Below, piece by piece: positions 1-5,203 of a DNA stretch of 5,250 nt. Within the stretch, counting starts at the first letter, position 1. Each line of letters starts with the position of its first letter. Origin of the DNA: Spartobacteria bacterium (GTDB taxonomy: Bacteria; Verrucomicrobiota; Verrucomicrobiia; Chthoniobacterales; Terrimicrobiaceae); the NCBI GenBank assembly GCA_947487745.1, contig CANKXQ010000113.1:1-5250 (forward strand), read 5' to 3'. A program made the position numbers and the translations under genes. The notes under the pieces were generated by a model. It searched no databases. It saw nothing but the letters and a program-made list of their open reading frames with translations, and was not told the origin of the DNA.

Positions 1-801
1 AGGCGCAGCAGGGGCTGGTGCCGGCGGAGGCGCGCCTTGGAATGCATTCGAGGGCACGGATTGTTTCATTGCGGCGGATGATTGGCTCGTGGCGGTCTGC
101 AAGTTTGAAGCTCCGGGAGGATTCGGGCTGAACCCGCCCGCGTTTCCAATTCCGAAACTCTGGCCGCCGCTGACGGCACGCGAACCGGTCGCTGTTTTCA
201 TCTGCACCACGCCGGTTGCGACGGCCAAGGTAACAGGGCTGCTCTGGTTGTTTTTATTTGAGGTGATGCCGAGGCTTGTTCCTCGGATACCTGCCGAGCC
301 GACTGGTGTGGCAATTTGGAAACTTGAATCTTTCTTGAGCTTGGCAATATCCACAACAATCGTCCCTTCCGGAATATTGAGGCGTGTCACGGAACTGGAG
401 GGCTCGGATTTCAATGTCTGGTAATCCACTCCATTCGCTTCGAATGGATCTTGTGCAAATTTTTCCACGGCGAATTCCGATTCGGGCTTGATGTTCACCG
501 TCGTGCCGTTGTCAAAGAGCAAGACCACACTGGCGTCTTTGCCTGTTTGAATCGTGGCACCTTGGCGAATGAATGTGCCCTCTTTCAGTGGCGAAGACTG
601 TCCAGCGGCGTCAACAAGTTGAACGCCGCTTCCTTCCACTTTGACGACTCGGATATTTCCCAAGTTCATGGTCGGCGTCTGCTCAGTTGCTTGCGACTTA
701 GCTGCCTGTTGATCGGCAGGTTTTTCACTCGGTTCGGCAAAGGTGAACTGGCAGGTTGCCGCTAGGGAGAGGATGAAAAGGTTCGAGAGGCGGAATTTCA
801 T
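1..801 (-). CDS. FecR-domain exported protein, C-terminus cut off by window edge
   Basis: Reading the minus strand from the ATG at 801 gives 267 codons with no stop up to base 1, so the gene is partial at its 3' end. Residues 1-22 look like a Sec signal peptide: basic start (MKFR), hydrophobic core (LFILSLAAT), and a likely cut after FTFA. Residues 23-45 are a polar, Gln/Ala-rich linker. Residues about 47-218 match the FecR domain: LGNIRVVKVEG, then LKEGTFIRQGATIQTG, LLFDNGTTVNIKPES, and the hallmark ATPVGSAGIRGTSLGI at 164-179. The visible tail (about 220-267) is Gly/Pro/Ala-rich and ends in APPPAPAPAAP, likely disordered. FecR domains are known as periplasmic anti-sigma regulators, but many PVC-group proteins carry the domain on plain exported proteins. 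No anti-sigma cytoplasmic part or membrane helix is seen here, so the role is open. An in-frame ATG at 816, directly preceded by a TGA, is the only alternative start. A weak GAAG six bases before 801 slightly favours 801. The gene lies downstream of phoD on the same strand and may be co-transcribed. Confidence 0.85.
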   Translation of the reverse strand, partial: MKFRLSNLFILSLAATCQFTFAEPSEKPADQQAAKSQATEQTPTMNLGNIRVVKVEGSGVQLVDAAGQSSPLKEGTFIRQGATIQTGKDASVVLLFDNGTTVNIKPESEFAVEKFAQDPFEANGVDYQTLKSEPSSSVTRLNIPEGTIVVDIAKLKKDSSFQIATPVGSAGIRGTSLGITSNKNNQSSPVTLAVATGVVQMKTATGSRAVSGGQSFGIGNAGGFSPNPPGASNLQTATSQSSAAMKQSVPSNAFQGAPPPAPAPAAP

Positions 802-815
802 AAGATACTTCGTCA

Positions 816-858
816 TTCAGTTGGGCTGAACTGGCAAGAAAAACCTGCGTTTTTTGCC
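816..858 (-). other. Two adjacent hairpins in the phoD-FecR gap
   Basis: Between the phoD stop and the FecR gene there are two inverted repeats. At 816-830, TTCAG and CTGAA form a perfect 5-bp stem with a 5-base loop. At 833-858, GGCA pairs with TGCC and AAAAAC pairs with GTTTTT around a CTGC loop, with a two-base bulge. On the minus strand neither is followed by a clean T-run, so neither is a standard intrinsic terminator. They could slow or partly end phoD transcription, or structure the leader of the FecR gene. The first includes the alternative FecR start at 816. Function is not shown. Confidence 0.3.
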
Positions 859-864
859 ATGTTT

Positions 865-1845
865 TTAAAAAGGTATGCTGGCAGTTCGAGTCGCGTTTCC
901 CTGTGCGTCCCGTATGGCTAGTTCGATGGAGCGGGTCTCCCAATTGATCGAAAGGGTTCCGAAGTTCAACTCGGCAAATGGCTCACCGAGTCGGAGTCGG
1001 TTCTTTTCGCCTCGAAAATTCTTGTAAGAATGCGTGAGTCCACTGGTCGTCAACTCATGTAGCGTTGATCCTCCCCATGGATTCTCGAGGCGCGAAATCT
1101 CTCCAAAATGCCGGTCGCCGCTGAGCAGAATCACGCCGTCGGATTGTGTTGCAGCGATCAATTTGAAGAGGCGATCGCGCGACCCAGGATAATCGCTCCA
1201 CTTTTCGTGCCGATGCTCGCTAGGTAGAATCTGGCTGCCCGAGCAAATAATGTGGACCTGTGCCGTGCTGGCTCGCAAAGTTTTTTCAAGCCACGCCCAT
1301 TGCTCTTCGCCAAGAATGTCCCCGCCTATCCGCGGTGCAGCGCGATGGGTGCGGACATCCAGAAGTATCAAGCAGACCCGCCGGCCTTCGGGACCAAACA
1401 TCCGCGAAGCATAAATGCCGGATTGTCCGCGCCGGGGACTGTCGGTCGGCTCATCCAGAAAATCTAAAATCAAGCGCTGGGATTCCTTTTTCCATTCGTA
1501 GTCAGCGCCTGCATCATTCCGCCCGTAGTCGTGGTCGTCCCAGATTCCTTCGACTGAGCAGGTCTCCCGAAGCCTGCTGTAGCCGGAGTTTTTCTTCTGC
1601 TCGGCCCATTTTTCAGCCAGCACGACCATATCGTCCGTGTCTCCATAGATGTTGTCACCAAGCCAAACCCAGAGTTGGGGCTGGAATTGCAAAATCGAAT
1701 CCCAAAGCGGTTGCGGCAGATCCTCTCGGTTGCATGAACCTGCTGCGATGCGGGTCAGTGGCTCGCCGCACCTCGCCTCAGCGCAAAAACAGAGCATGGC
1801 AAGGGTCGCAACGAGCCAGCAAAAACTAAAAGATCGGCTTGTCAT
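865..1845 (-). CDS. phoD: PhoD-like secreted metallophosphatase (alkaline phosphatase D family)
   Basis: The product is 326 residues from the ATG at 1845. Residues 1-24 form a signal peptide: MTSR, a hydrophobic core around FCWLVATLAML, then a likely cut after AEA. PhoD-family motifs follow in order: AAGSCN at 34-39, VWLGDNIYGD at 60-69 (metal-binding Asp64, Asn65), IWDDHDYGRND at 101-111, LLDVRTHR at 161-168, GEEQWAWLEKTL at 179-190, and LLSGDRHFGE at 240-249 (Asp244, His246). The family hydrolyses phosphate mono- or diesters outside the cytoplasm, so a role in phosphate scavenging is likely; the exact substrate is unknown. The classical Bacillus PhoD is much longer and Tat-exported. This protein is short and has no twin-arginine motif, so Sec export is inferred. 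The frame stays open to an ATG at 1950, but that would add 35 residues before the signal peptide and overlap nuoB, so 1845 is preferred (1866 is a further option). It is divergent from nuoB, and no Pho-box was identified. Confidence 0.87.
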   Translation of the reverse strand: MTSRSFSFCWLVATLAMLCFCAEARCGEPLTRIAAGSCNREDLPQPLWDSILQFQPQLWVWLGDNIYGDTDDMVVLAEKWAEQKKNSGYSRLRETCSVEGIWDDHDYGRNDAGADYEWKKESQRLILDFLDEPTDSPRRGQSGIYASRMFGPEGRRVCLILLDVRTHRAAPRIGGDILGEEQWAWLEKTLRASTAQVHIICSGSQILPSEHRHEKWSDYPGSRDRLFKLIAATQSDGVILLSGDRHFGEISRLENPWGGSTLHELTTSGLTHSYKNFRGEKNRLRLGEPFAELNFGTLSINWETRSIELAIRDAQGNATRTASIPF

Positions 1846-1868
1846 AGGATGATCGATTCCAACCATTC

Positions 1869-1947
1869 GCAACCAAGCGGCGCTCAGGCAAGCCCGCACC
1901 GCGATGATTTGGCTTGCCGAATCGCTCGATAAAAATAGCTTGGTCGC
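1869..1947. promoter_or_regulatory. Nested inverted repeats in the phoD/nuoB divergent gap
   Basis: The 103-base gap between the divergent starts holds two nested inverted repeats. The inner pair is perfect over 8 bases: GGCAAGCC at 1887-1894 and GGCTTGCC at 1911-1918. The outer pair matches 9 of 10: GCAACCAAGC at 1869-1878 and GCTTGGTCGC at 1938-1947, ending one base before the nuoB ATG. They could be an operator for a dimeric regulator acting on both genes, or could fold in the nuoB leader RNA. No convincing -35/-10 pair was found for either gene here. The role is inferred from position only, and chance cannot be ruled out. Confidence 0.3.
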
Positions 1948-1948
1948 C

Positions 1949-2473
1949 ATGTCGACAACAATCAGCCCGGTTGCCTACGATGCGAAGATCGAAGGGAATG
2001 TGATCTTCACCCAGGTGGATACCGCTATTAACTGGATGCGCAGCAATTCTCTTTGGCCGATGCCTATGGGCTTGGCCTGCTGCGCCATTGAACTCATGGC
2101 CGCTTCATCGGCGCGCTTCGACATCTCGCGCTTCGGCGCGGAGGTCATGCGTTTTTCCCCGCGCCAAGCGGATGTGATGATCGTTGCCGGCACTGTAACC
2201 TATAAAATGGCTCTCGCCGTGAAGCGCATTTGGGACCAAATGCCCGAGCCAAAATGGTGCATCGCCATGGGAGCCTGTGCCTCATCTGGCGGCATGTATC
2301 GCAGCTACGCCGTGCTTCAGGGGATCGACCACCTGATCCCGGTGGATGTCTACATTTCTGGTTGCCCTCCGCGCCCAGAGGCTCTCCTTGACGGCCTCAT
2401 GCGCCTTCAGAAAAAAATCATGGGCGAGCACTCTCTTATCGACCAGAAAAAGGAACTACTCGAATCCATATGA
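1949..2473 (+). CDS. nuoB: NADH-quinone oxidoreductase subunit B (NuoB, PSST)
   Basis: The product is 174 residues from the ATG at 1949. NuoB sits in the peripheral arm of respiratory complex I at its junction with the membrane. It carries the last iron-sulfur cluster, N2, which passes electrons to quinone. The four N2 ligand cysteines are all present: adjacent Cys44-Cys45 in [14 protein letters not shown], Cys110 in [11 protein letters not shown], and Cys139 in [13 protein letters not shown]. Other family blocks are [24 protein letters not shown] (two stretches, 60-83) and [18 protein letters not shown]. Length is normal for the family. The frame remains open to an ATG at 1904, but the extra 15 residues (MIWLAESL...) look unlike NuoB N-termini, and SLWPMPMG falls at the usual distance from 1949. 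No Shine-Dalgarno precedes it. It overlaps nuoC by four bases (ATGA). nuoA, the usual upstream neighbour, is absent; phoD diverges instead. Confidence 0.97.
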   Translation: MSTTISPVAYDAKIEGNVIFTQVDTAINWMRSNSLWPMPMGLACCAIELMAASSARFDISRFGAEVMRFSPRQADVMIVAGTVTYKMALAVKRIWDQMPEPKWCIAMGACASSGGMYRSYAVLQGIDHLIPVDVYISGCPPRPEALLDGLMRLQKKIMGEHSLIDQKKELLESI

Positions 2474-3078
2474 CATCAGACGAAATGTCCGACAAGTTGC
2501 GTGAGGCTTTTCCTGCAGCCATCATCGACCAATCCCGCTTTCGCGATGAAAGCACATTGCGCATTCAGGCTTCTGCCCTGCGCGATGTCTGCCTGCATGC
2601 CCGCGACACGCTCGGGTTCAACTATCTCATCGACGTCTCAAGTGTTGACCATTTTGGAAACGAACCTCGCTATGAGGTTGTTTACGAACTTTATTCGATG
2701 AAAGATTGCGTGCATCTCCGCCTCAAAATCTCTGTAAGCGAGGACGATTGCACCGTTCCTACAGTCTCGGATATCTGGCCAACCGCAGATTGGCACGAGC
2801 GCGAGGTCTATGACATGATGGGGATTCAATTCTCAAATCACCCCGACCTGCGCCGTATTCTTATGTGGGACGGTTACCCCTACCATCCTCTTCGAAAGGA
2901 CTTCCCGCTCCAGGGCAAGCAAAGCGATCTGCCCGGAGTAGCCTTCACCGAGCCTGCTCCGCTCGCCGGTGGACCGTTTGTCACCGTGCCCACTGATGGC
3001 ACCACTCAGGTGCGTGAACCCAGGGCGCGCCATGCTGGAGACCTCGTGCCGCCTGAAAAATTCCTCGCGGAACCTTGA
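2470..3078 (+). CDS. nuoC: NADH-quinone oxidoreductase subunit C (NuoC, 30 kDa)
   Basis: The product is 202 residues and is the stand-alone form of NuoC, not fused to NuoD as in E. coli. It is a structural subunit of the complex I peripheral arm next to NuoB and NuoD. The 30-kDa subunit signature is complete at 110-131: [12 protein letters not shown], then His124, Arg128 and IL at 130-131. It is followed by the conserved [18 protein letters not shown] (133-150). The N-terminal part contains [10 protein letters not shown] and [10 protein letters not shown], also typical. A tail of about 52 residues (151-202) follows, containing [19 protein letters not shown]. The start overlaps the nuoB stop as ATGA, which suggests translational coupling. 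An AAGGA at 2450-2454 is 15 bases upstream, rather far for a ribosome site. A second in-frame ATG at 2485 is less likely. The stop overlaps the start of rnd as TTGA. nuoD does not follow. Confidence 0.96.
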   Translation: MTSDEMSDKLREAFPAAIIDQSRFRDESTLRIQASALRDVCLHARDTLGFNYLIDVSSVDHFGNEPRYEVVYELYSMKDCVHLRLKISVSEDDCTVPTVSDIWPTADWHEREVYDMMGIQFSNHPDLRRILMWDGYPYHPLRKDFPLQGKQSDLPGVAFTEPAPLAGGPFVTVPTDGTTQVREPRARHAGDLVPPEKFLAEP

Positions 3079-4145
3079 TCGCCGAAAAGAAAGCCCTCGC
3101 TGATTTCGTTGCCAAGCTCGCGACCTGCGACCGCATAGCCATCGATACAGAGGCTGACAGCCTGCATTGTTATTTTGAAAAGGTCTGCCTGATTCAAATC
3201 AGCGGCGGCGGTGAGCATCAGTTGGTAGATCCGCTTGCGGATACCGACCTGCAACCCCTCTACGATCTTGTTTGCTCGCGGCGCCTCGTTTTTCATGGCG
3301 CGGATTACGATCTGCGCCTTCTGCGCCGCACAGGACGATTTGAACCGGTTGACCTCTTCGATACAATGATCGCCGCGCGTCTGGTGGGTAAAACTGCCTT
3401 CGGCTTGGCTGCGCTTGTTAAGGAATATTTCGGCATCGAACTTTCCAAAGCCTCCCAGAAAGCGAACTGGGCCATCCGCCCGCTCCCGCAGGAAATGCTG
3501 GAATACGCGATCAACGACACGCGATACCTGCTCGAAATCGCCGACATCCTTGAATCCGACCTCCGCCGATTGGGTCGCCTCGAATGGTTTCAAGAATCCC
3601 GCGACCGCATGATCGCATCCGCGCGAGAAGTCAAGGAGCGGGATGAGAGCACCGTCTGGCGCATCACAGGATCGTCCGCCCTCTCGCCCCGCGCCCAGGC
3701 TGTCCTGCGCATTCTCTGGTTCTGGCGCGATGCCGAAGCCCGCGCATGGGACCGCCCGCCCTTTCATGTCATCGGTAACGACGATATGCTGCGCGTCGCT
3801 GAGAATGTCGCAAACGGCGGCACATTCTCCGTGCCGCGCATGAACGGTCGTCGCCGCAAAAGCTTCGAGGTCGTCGTCGCCCTCGCCATGCAGATTCCAG
3901 AAAAGGAATGGCCAAAACTTGAGAAGGTCCGCAGGAAGCGTCCCTCCCGTGAGCAACTTGCCCGCTCCGAGGACCTGAAAAAAATTCGCGACCGGGTCGC
4001 AGGCGAGCTTCAACTCGACTCGTCCCTCATTGCTCCACGCGCCGCTTTGGATGCCACCGCAGCTGATCTCTACTCGCCCGCCCTCATGAATTGGCAGCGT
4101 AGGCTTCTGGAGTTGCCAGCACTGCCAGCACCCGCATCGGTCTGA
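3075..4145 (+). CDS. rnd: Ribonuclease D-type 3'-5' exonuclease (DEDDy) with HRDC domain
   Basis: The product is 356 residues, close to E. coli RNase D (about 375). This enzyme trims RNA 3' ends, notably tRNA precursors, using two metal ions. All DEDDy catalytic residues are visible: Asp24 and Glu26 in IAIDTEADS, Asp79 in VFHGADYDLRLL, and Tyr144 and Asp148 in EYAINDTRYLLEI. The segment DTMIAARLVG, then KASQKANWAIRPL, is also typical of the family. An HRDC-like helical domain follows at about 203-285 (ALSPRAQAVLRILWFWRDAEARAW), then a basic region (KVRRKRPSREQ) and a variable C-terminus ending in LPALPAPASV. The start must be the TTG at 3075: the same frame has a TGA at 3054, and no ATG, GTG or other TTG comes before the catalytic Asp24. 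TTG overlaps the nuoC stop (TTGA), so translation is probably coupled. A weak GGA lies at 3069-3071. rnd is not usually linked to nuo genes. nadC follows 27 bases later, and a tRNA gene lies further downstream. Confidence 0.93.
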   Translation: MIAEKKALADFVAKLATCDRIAIDTEADSLHCYFEKVCLIQISGGGEHQLVDPLADTDLQPLYDLVCSRRLVFHGADYDLRLLRRTGRFEPVDLFDTMIAARLVGKTAFGLAALVKEYFGIELSKASQKANWAIRPLPQEMLEYAINDTRYLLEIADILESDLRRLGRLEWFQESRDRMIASAREVKERDESTVWRITGSSALSPRAQAVLRILWFWRDAEARAWDRPPFHVIGNDDMLRVAENVANGGTFSVPRMNGRRRKSFEVVVALAMQIPEKEWPKLEKVRRKRPSREQLARSEDLKKIRDRVAGELQLDSSLIAPRAALDATAADLYSPALMNWQRRLLELPALPAPASV

Positions 4146-4172
4146 TTTTTTCTTTTCTCCAACACCGTGCAA

Positions 4173-5024
4173 ATGCCTGCGCACATTCCCGACATCCTAG
4201 ATCTCGCCATCGCGGAGGACATCGGGGCAGGGGATATCACTGCGAAATGGTTCACACTCCCCGGTTCTCAGGCTTGTGCGGAGATTGTAGCCCGCGAACC
4301 GGCTTGCCTCGCCGGATCACAGGTCGCAGCGGAAATTTTTCATCGCGTGGATCGCTCACTGCAAGTTGAGGTCAATATGCCCGACGGCACCGCACTCGAA
4401 AAAGGAGATGTCGTCATCACAGTCCAAGGGGCGACAGCCTCCATCCTCACCGCCGAGCGCACCGCCCTGAATTTCATCCAGCGACTCAGTGGCGTCGCCA
4501 CCATGGCTCATCGATTTGTCGAAGCTGTTCGCGGAACAAATGCCGTCATACTCGACACCCGCAAAACAACGCCAGGCCTGCGCCTCTTGGAAAAAGCAGC
4601 CGTCGTGGCGGGTGGCGCGCGTAACCACAGAATAGGTCTCCATGATATGTTCATGGTGAAAGATAATCACCTCGCTGCCGGACTTTCCGCTGACACCCTC
4701 CAAAAAATGATCTCCGCCGCCCGCGCAGCGAATCCCGGCGTCCGCGTCGAACTTGAGGCCGATACGCTCGAGCAGGCGAAAAGTTTTTTCTGCATGCAAG
4801 GAGTCGATGTCATTCTCCTCGACAACATGAGCCTCGCCGATATGCGCGAAGCCGTTCGCCTCTGCCCAGCAAATATCCAACTCGAAGCCAGCGGAGGAGT
4901 AAACCTCCAAACCGTCCGCCAGATCGCCGAAACCGGCGTGCATCTCATCTCCGTCGGCTCCGTCACGCATTCTGCCCGCGCCATCGACTTCGCCCTGGAC
5001 TTTTGCCTAAGGCCTCTTCATTAA
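4173..5024 (+). CDS. nadC: Nicotinate-nucleotide pyrophosphorylase, carboxylating (quinolinate phosphoribosyltransferase)
   Basis: The product is 283 residues from the ATG at 4173, a normal family length. NadC converts quinolinate and PRPP to nicotinate mononucleotide, CO2 and pyrophosphate, in de novo NAD synthesis in the cytoplasm. The N-terminal domain shows LAIAEDIGAGDITA and TAERTALNFIQRLSGVAT (93-110). The catalytic barrel shows ILDTRKTTPGLRLLEKAAV (126-144), GGARNHRIGLHDMFMVKDNH (147-166) with the substrate-binding Arg/His/Lys residues, VELEADTL, VDVILLDNMS (211-220), LEASGGVN, and the phosphate-binding end ISVGSVTHSA. A GTG at 4167, two codons upstream, is an alternative start. Neither start has a Shine-Dalgarno. 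Instead a pyrimidine-rich run (4146-4160) precedes them. It is 27 bases after rnd on the same strand, so co-transcription with nuoBC-rnd is likely. nadA and nadB are not in the window. The only thematic link to nuoBC is NAD(H). Confidence 0.96.
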   Translation: MPAHIPDILDLAIAEDIGAGDITAKWFTLPGSQACAEIVAREPACLAGSQVAAEIFHRVDRSLQVEVNMPDGTALEKGDVVITVQGATASILTAERTALNFIQRLSGVATMAHRFVEAVRGTNAVILDTRKTTPGLRLLEKAAVVAGGARNHRIGLHDMFMVKDNHLAAGLSADTLQKMISAARAANPGVRVELEADTLEQAKSFFCMQGVDVILLDNMSLADMREAVRLCPANIQLEASGGVNLQTVRQIAETGVHLISVGSVTHSARAIDFALDFCLRPLH

Positions 5025-5050
5025 AAATTTCGGTTTGGATTAAAAATTTC
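5020..5050 (+). repeat. Direct repeat of ATTAAAAATTTC upstream of the tRNA promoter
   Basis: The 12-mer ATTAAAAATTTC occurs at 5020-5031 and again at 5039-5050, 19 bases apart from start to start. The first copy contains the nadC stop codon (5022-5024), and the second abuts the candidate -35 box at 5051. Such A/T-rich tracts just upstream of -35 in stable-RNA genes commonly act as UP elements, bound by the alpha C-terminal domains of RNA polymerase, or as sites for bending proteins. That role is inferred from position and composition; the repeat itself is directly visible. Confidence 0.6.
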
Positions 5051-5079
5051 TTGCCACGCAAGCTCTCCCCACCGATTAT
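5051..5079 (+). promoter_or_regulatory. Sigma-70-type promoter of the tRNA-Glu gene
   Basis: TTGCCA at 5051-5056 matches the -35 consensus at 5 of 6 positions. GATTAT at 5074-5079 matches the -10 consensus at 4 of 6. The spacing is exactly 17 bases. Transcription would start near 5086, leaving a short leader of about 8-9 bases before the mature tRNA end. The A/T-rich repeat directly upstream supports a strong stable-RNA promoter. No transcription data are available. Confidence 0.6.
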
Positions 5080-5094
5080 CTGCATTCTCCTTCA

Positions 5095-5169
5095 GACCCT
5101 ATCGTCCAGCGGTTAGGACACTGCCCTTTCACGGCGGTAACACGGGTTCGAATCCCGTTAGGGTCGCCA
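5095..5169 (+). tRNA. tRNA-Glu (anticodon UUC), CCA encoded
   Basis: The sequence folds into a full cloverleaf. The acceptor stem GACCCTA (5095-5101) pairs with TAGGGTC (5159-5165), with discriminator G5166 and an encoded CCA at 5167-5169. The D-arm lies at about 5104-5119, with the GGTTAG loop segment. The anticodon stem CTGCC/GGCGG (5121-5125 with 5133-5137, one G-U pair) carries the loop CTTTCAC, giving anticodon TTC at 5128-5130. The T-arm is ACGGG/CCCGT around TTCGAAT (5142-5158). The core closely matches bacterial tRNA-Glu. It decodes GAA and GAG, and charged Glu-tRNA can also feed tetrapyrrole synthesis in organisms with the C5 pathway. It has its own promoter, so it need not depend on the upstream operon. 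Confidence 0.97.
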
Positions 5170-5183
5170 CTCTTCCGAGTGGC
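5166..5183 (+). terminator. Hairpin directly after the tRNA, weak terminator candidate
   Basis: GCCACTC (5166-5172) and GAGTGGC (5177-5183) form a perfect 7-bp stem with a TTCC tetraloop, followed by ATTTCC. The T-run is only three bases, so this is a weak intrinsic terminator at best. The left arm includes the discriminator base and the encoded CCA of the tRNA, so the stem cannot coexist with a free mature 3' end in the precursor. Confidence 0.4.
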
Positions 5184-5203
5184 ATTTCCGCCTCTGAAAT
5201 GCC
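5181..5203 (+). other. Second hairpin overlapping the first
   Basis: GGCATTTC (5181-5188) and GAAATGCC (5196-5203) form a perfect 8-bp stem with a 7-base loop (CGCCTCT). Its left arm shares GGC at 5181-5183 with the right arm of the preceding hairpin, so the two cannot form fully at the same time. No T-run follows (CATAAATAAAGG comes next). It may be part of the tRNA transcript's 3' trailer, acting in 3' end processing or termination. The role is unproven. Confidence 0.4.

Noticed and set aside
89..765. Two plus-strand ORFs (89-424 and 451-765)
   Set aside because: Both lie opposite a continuous minus-strand frame with a signal peptide and FecR domain, which explains this stretch better.
1260..1829. 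Plus-strand ORF of 189 codons inside the phoD region
   Set aside because: It is antisense to the PhoD motifs, rich in Arg/Ser/Pro as expected of a shadow frame, and has no recognisable domain.
1904..1948. N-terminal extension of NuoB from the ATG at 1904
   Set aside because: The added residues do not resemble NuoB N-termini, there is no ribosome site, and the extension would cross the inverted repeats.
4107..4131. Tandem TGCCAGCAC repeat near the end of rnd
   Set aside because: The two 9-base copies simply encode a Leu-Pro-Ala repeat at the variable C-terminus; no array or further copies are seen.
3006..4184. Long minus-strand ORF of 392 codons opposite rnd
   Set aside because: It is a mirror frame of a clear RNase D gene with intact catalytic residues. 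The antisense translation shows no family motifs and has an atypical composition.
4356..4970. Minus-strand ORF of 204 codons opposite nadC
   Set aside because: The plus strand here encodes full NadC motifs; the antisense frame is open only because of codon bias.
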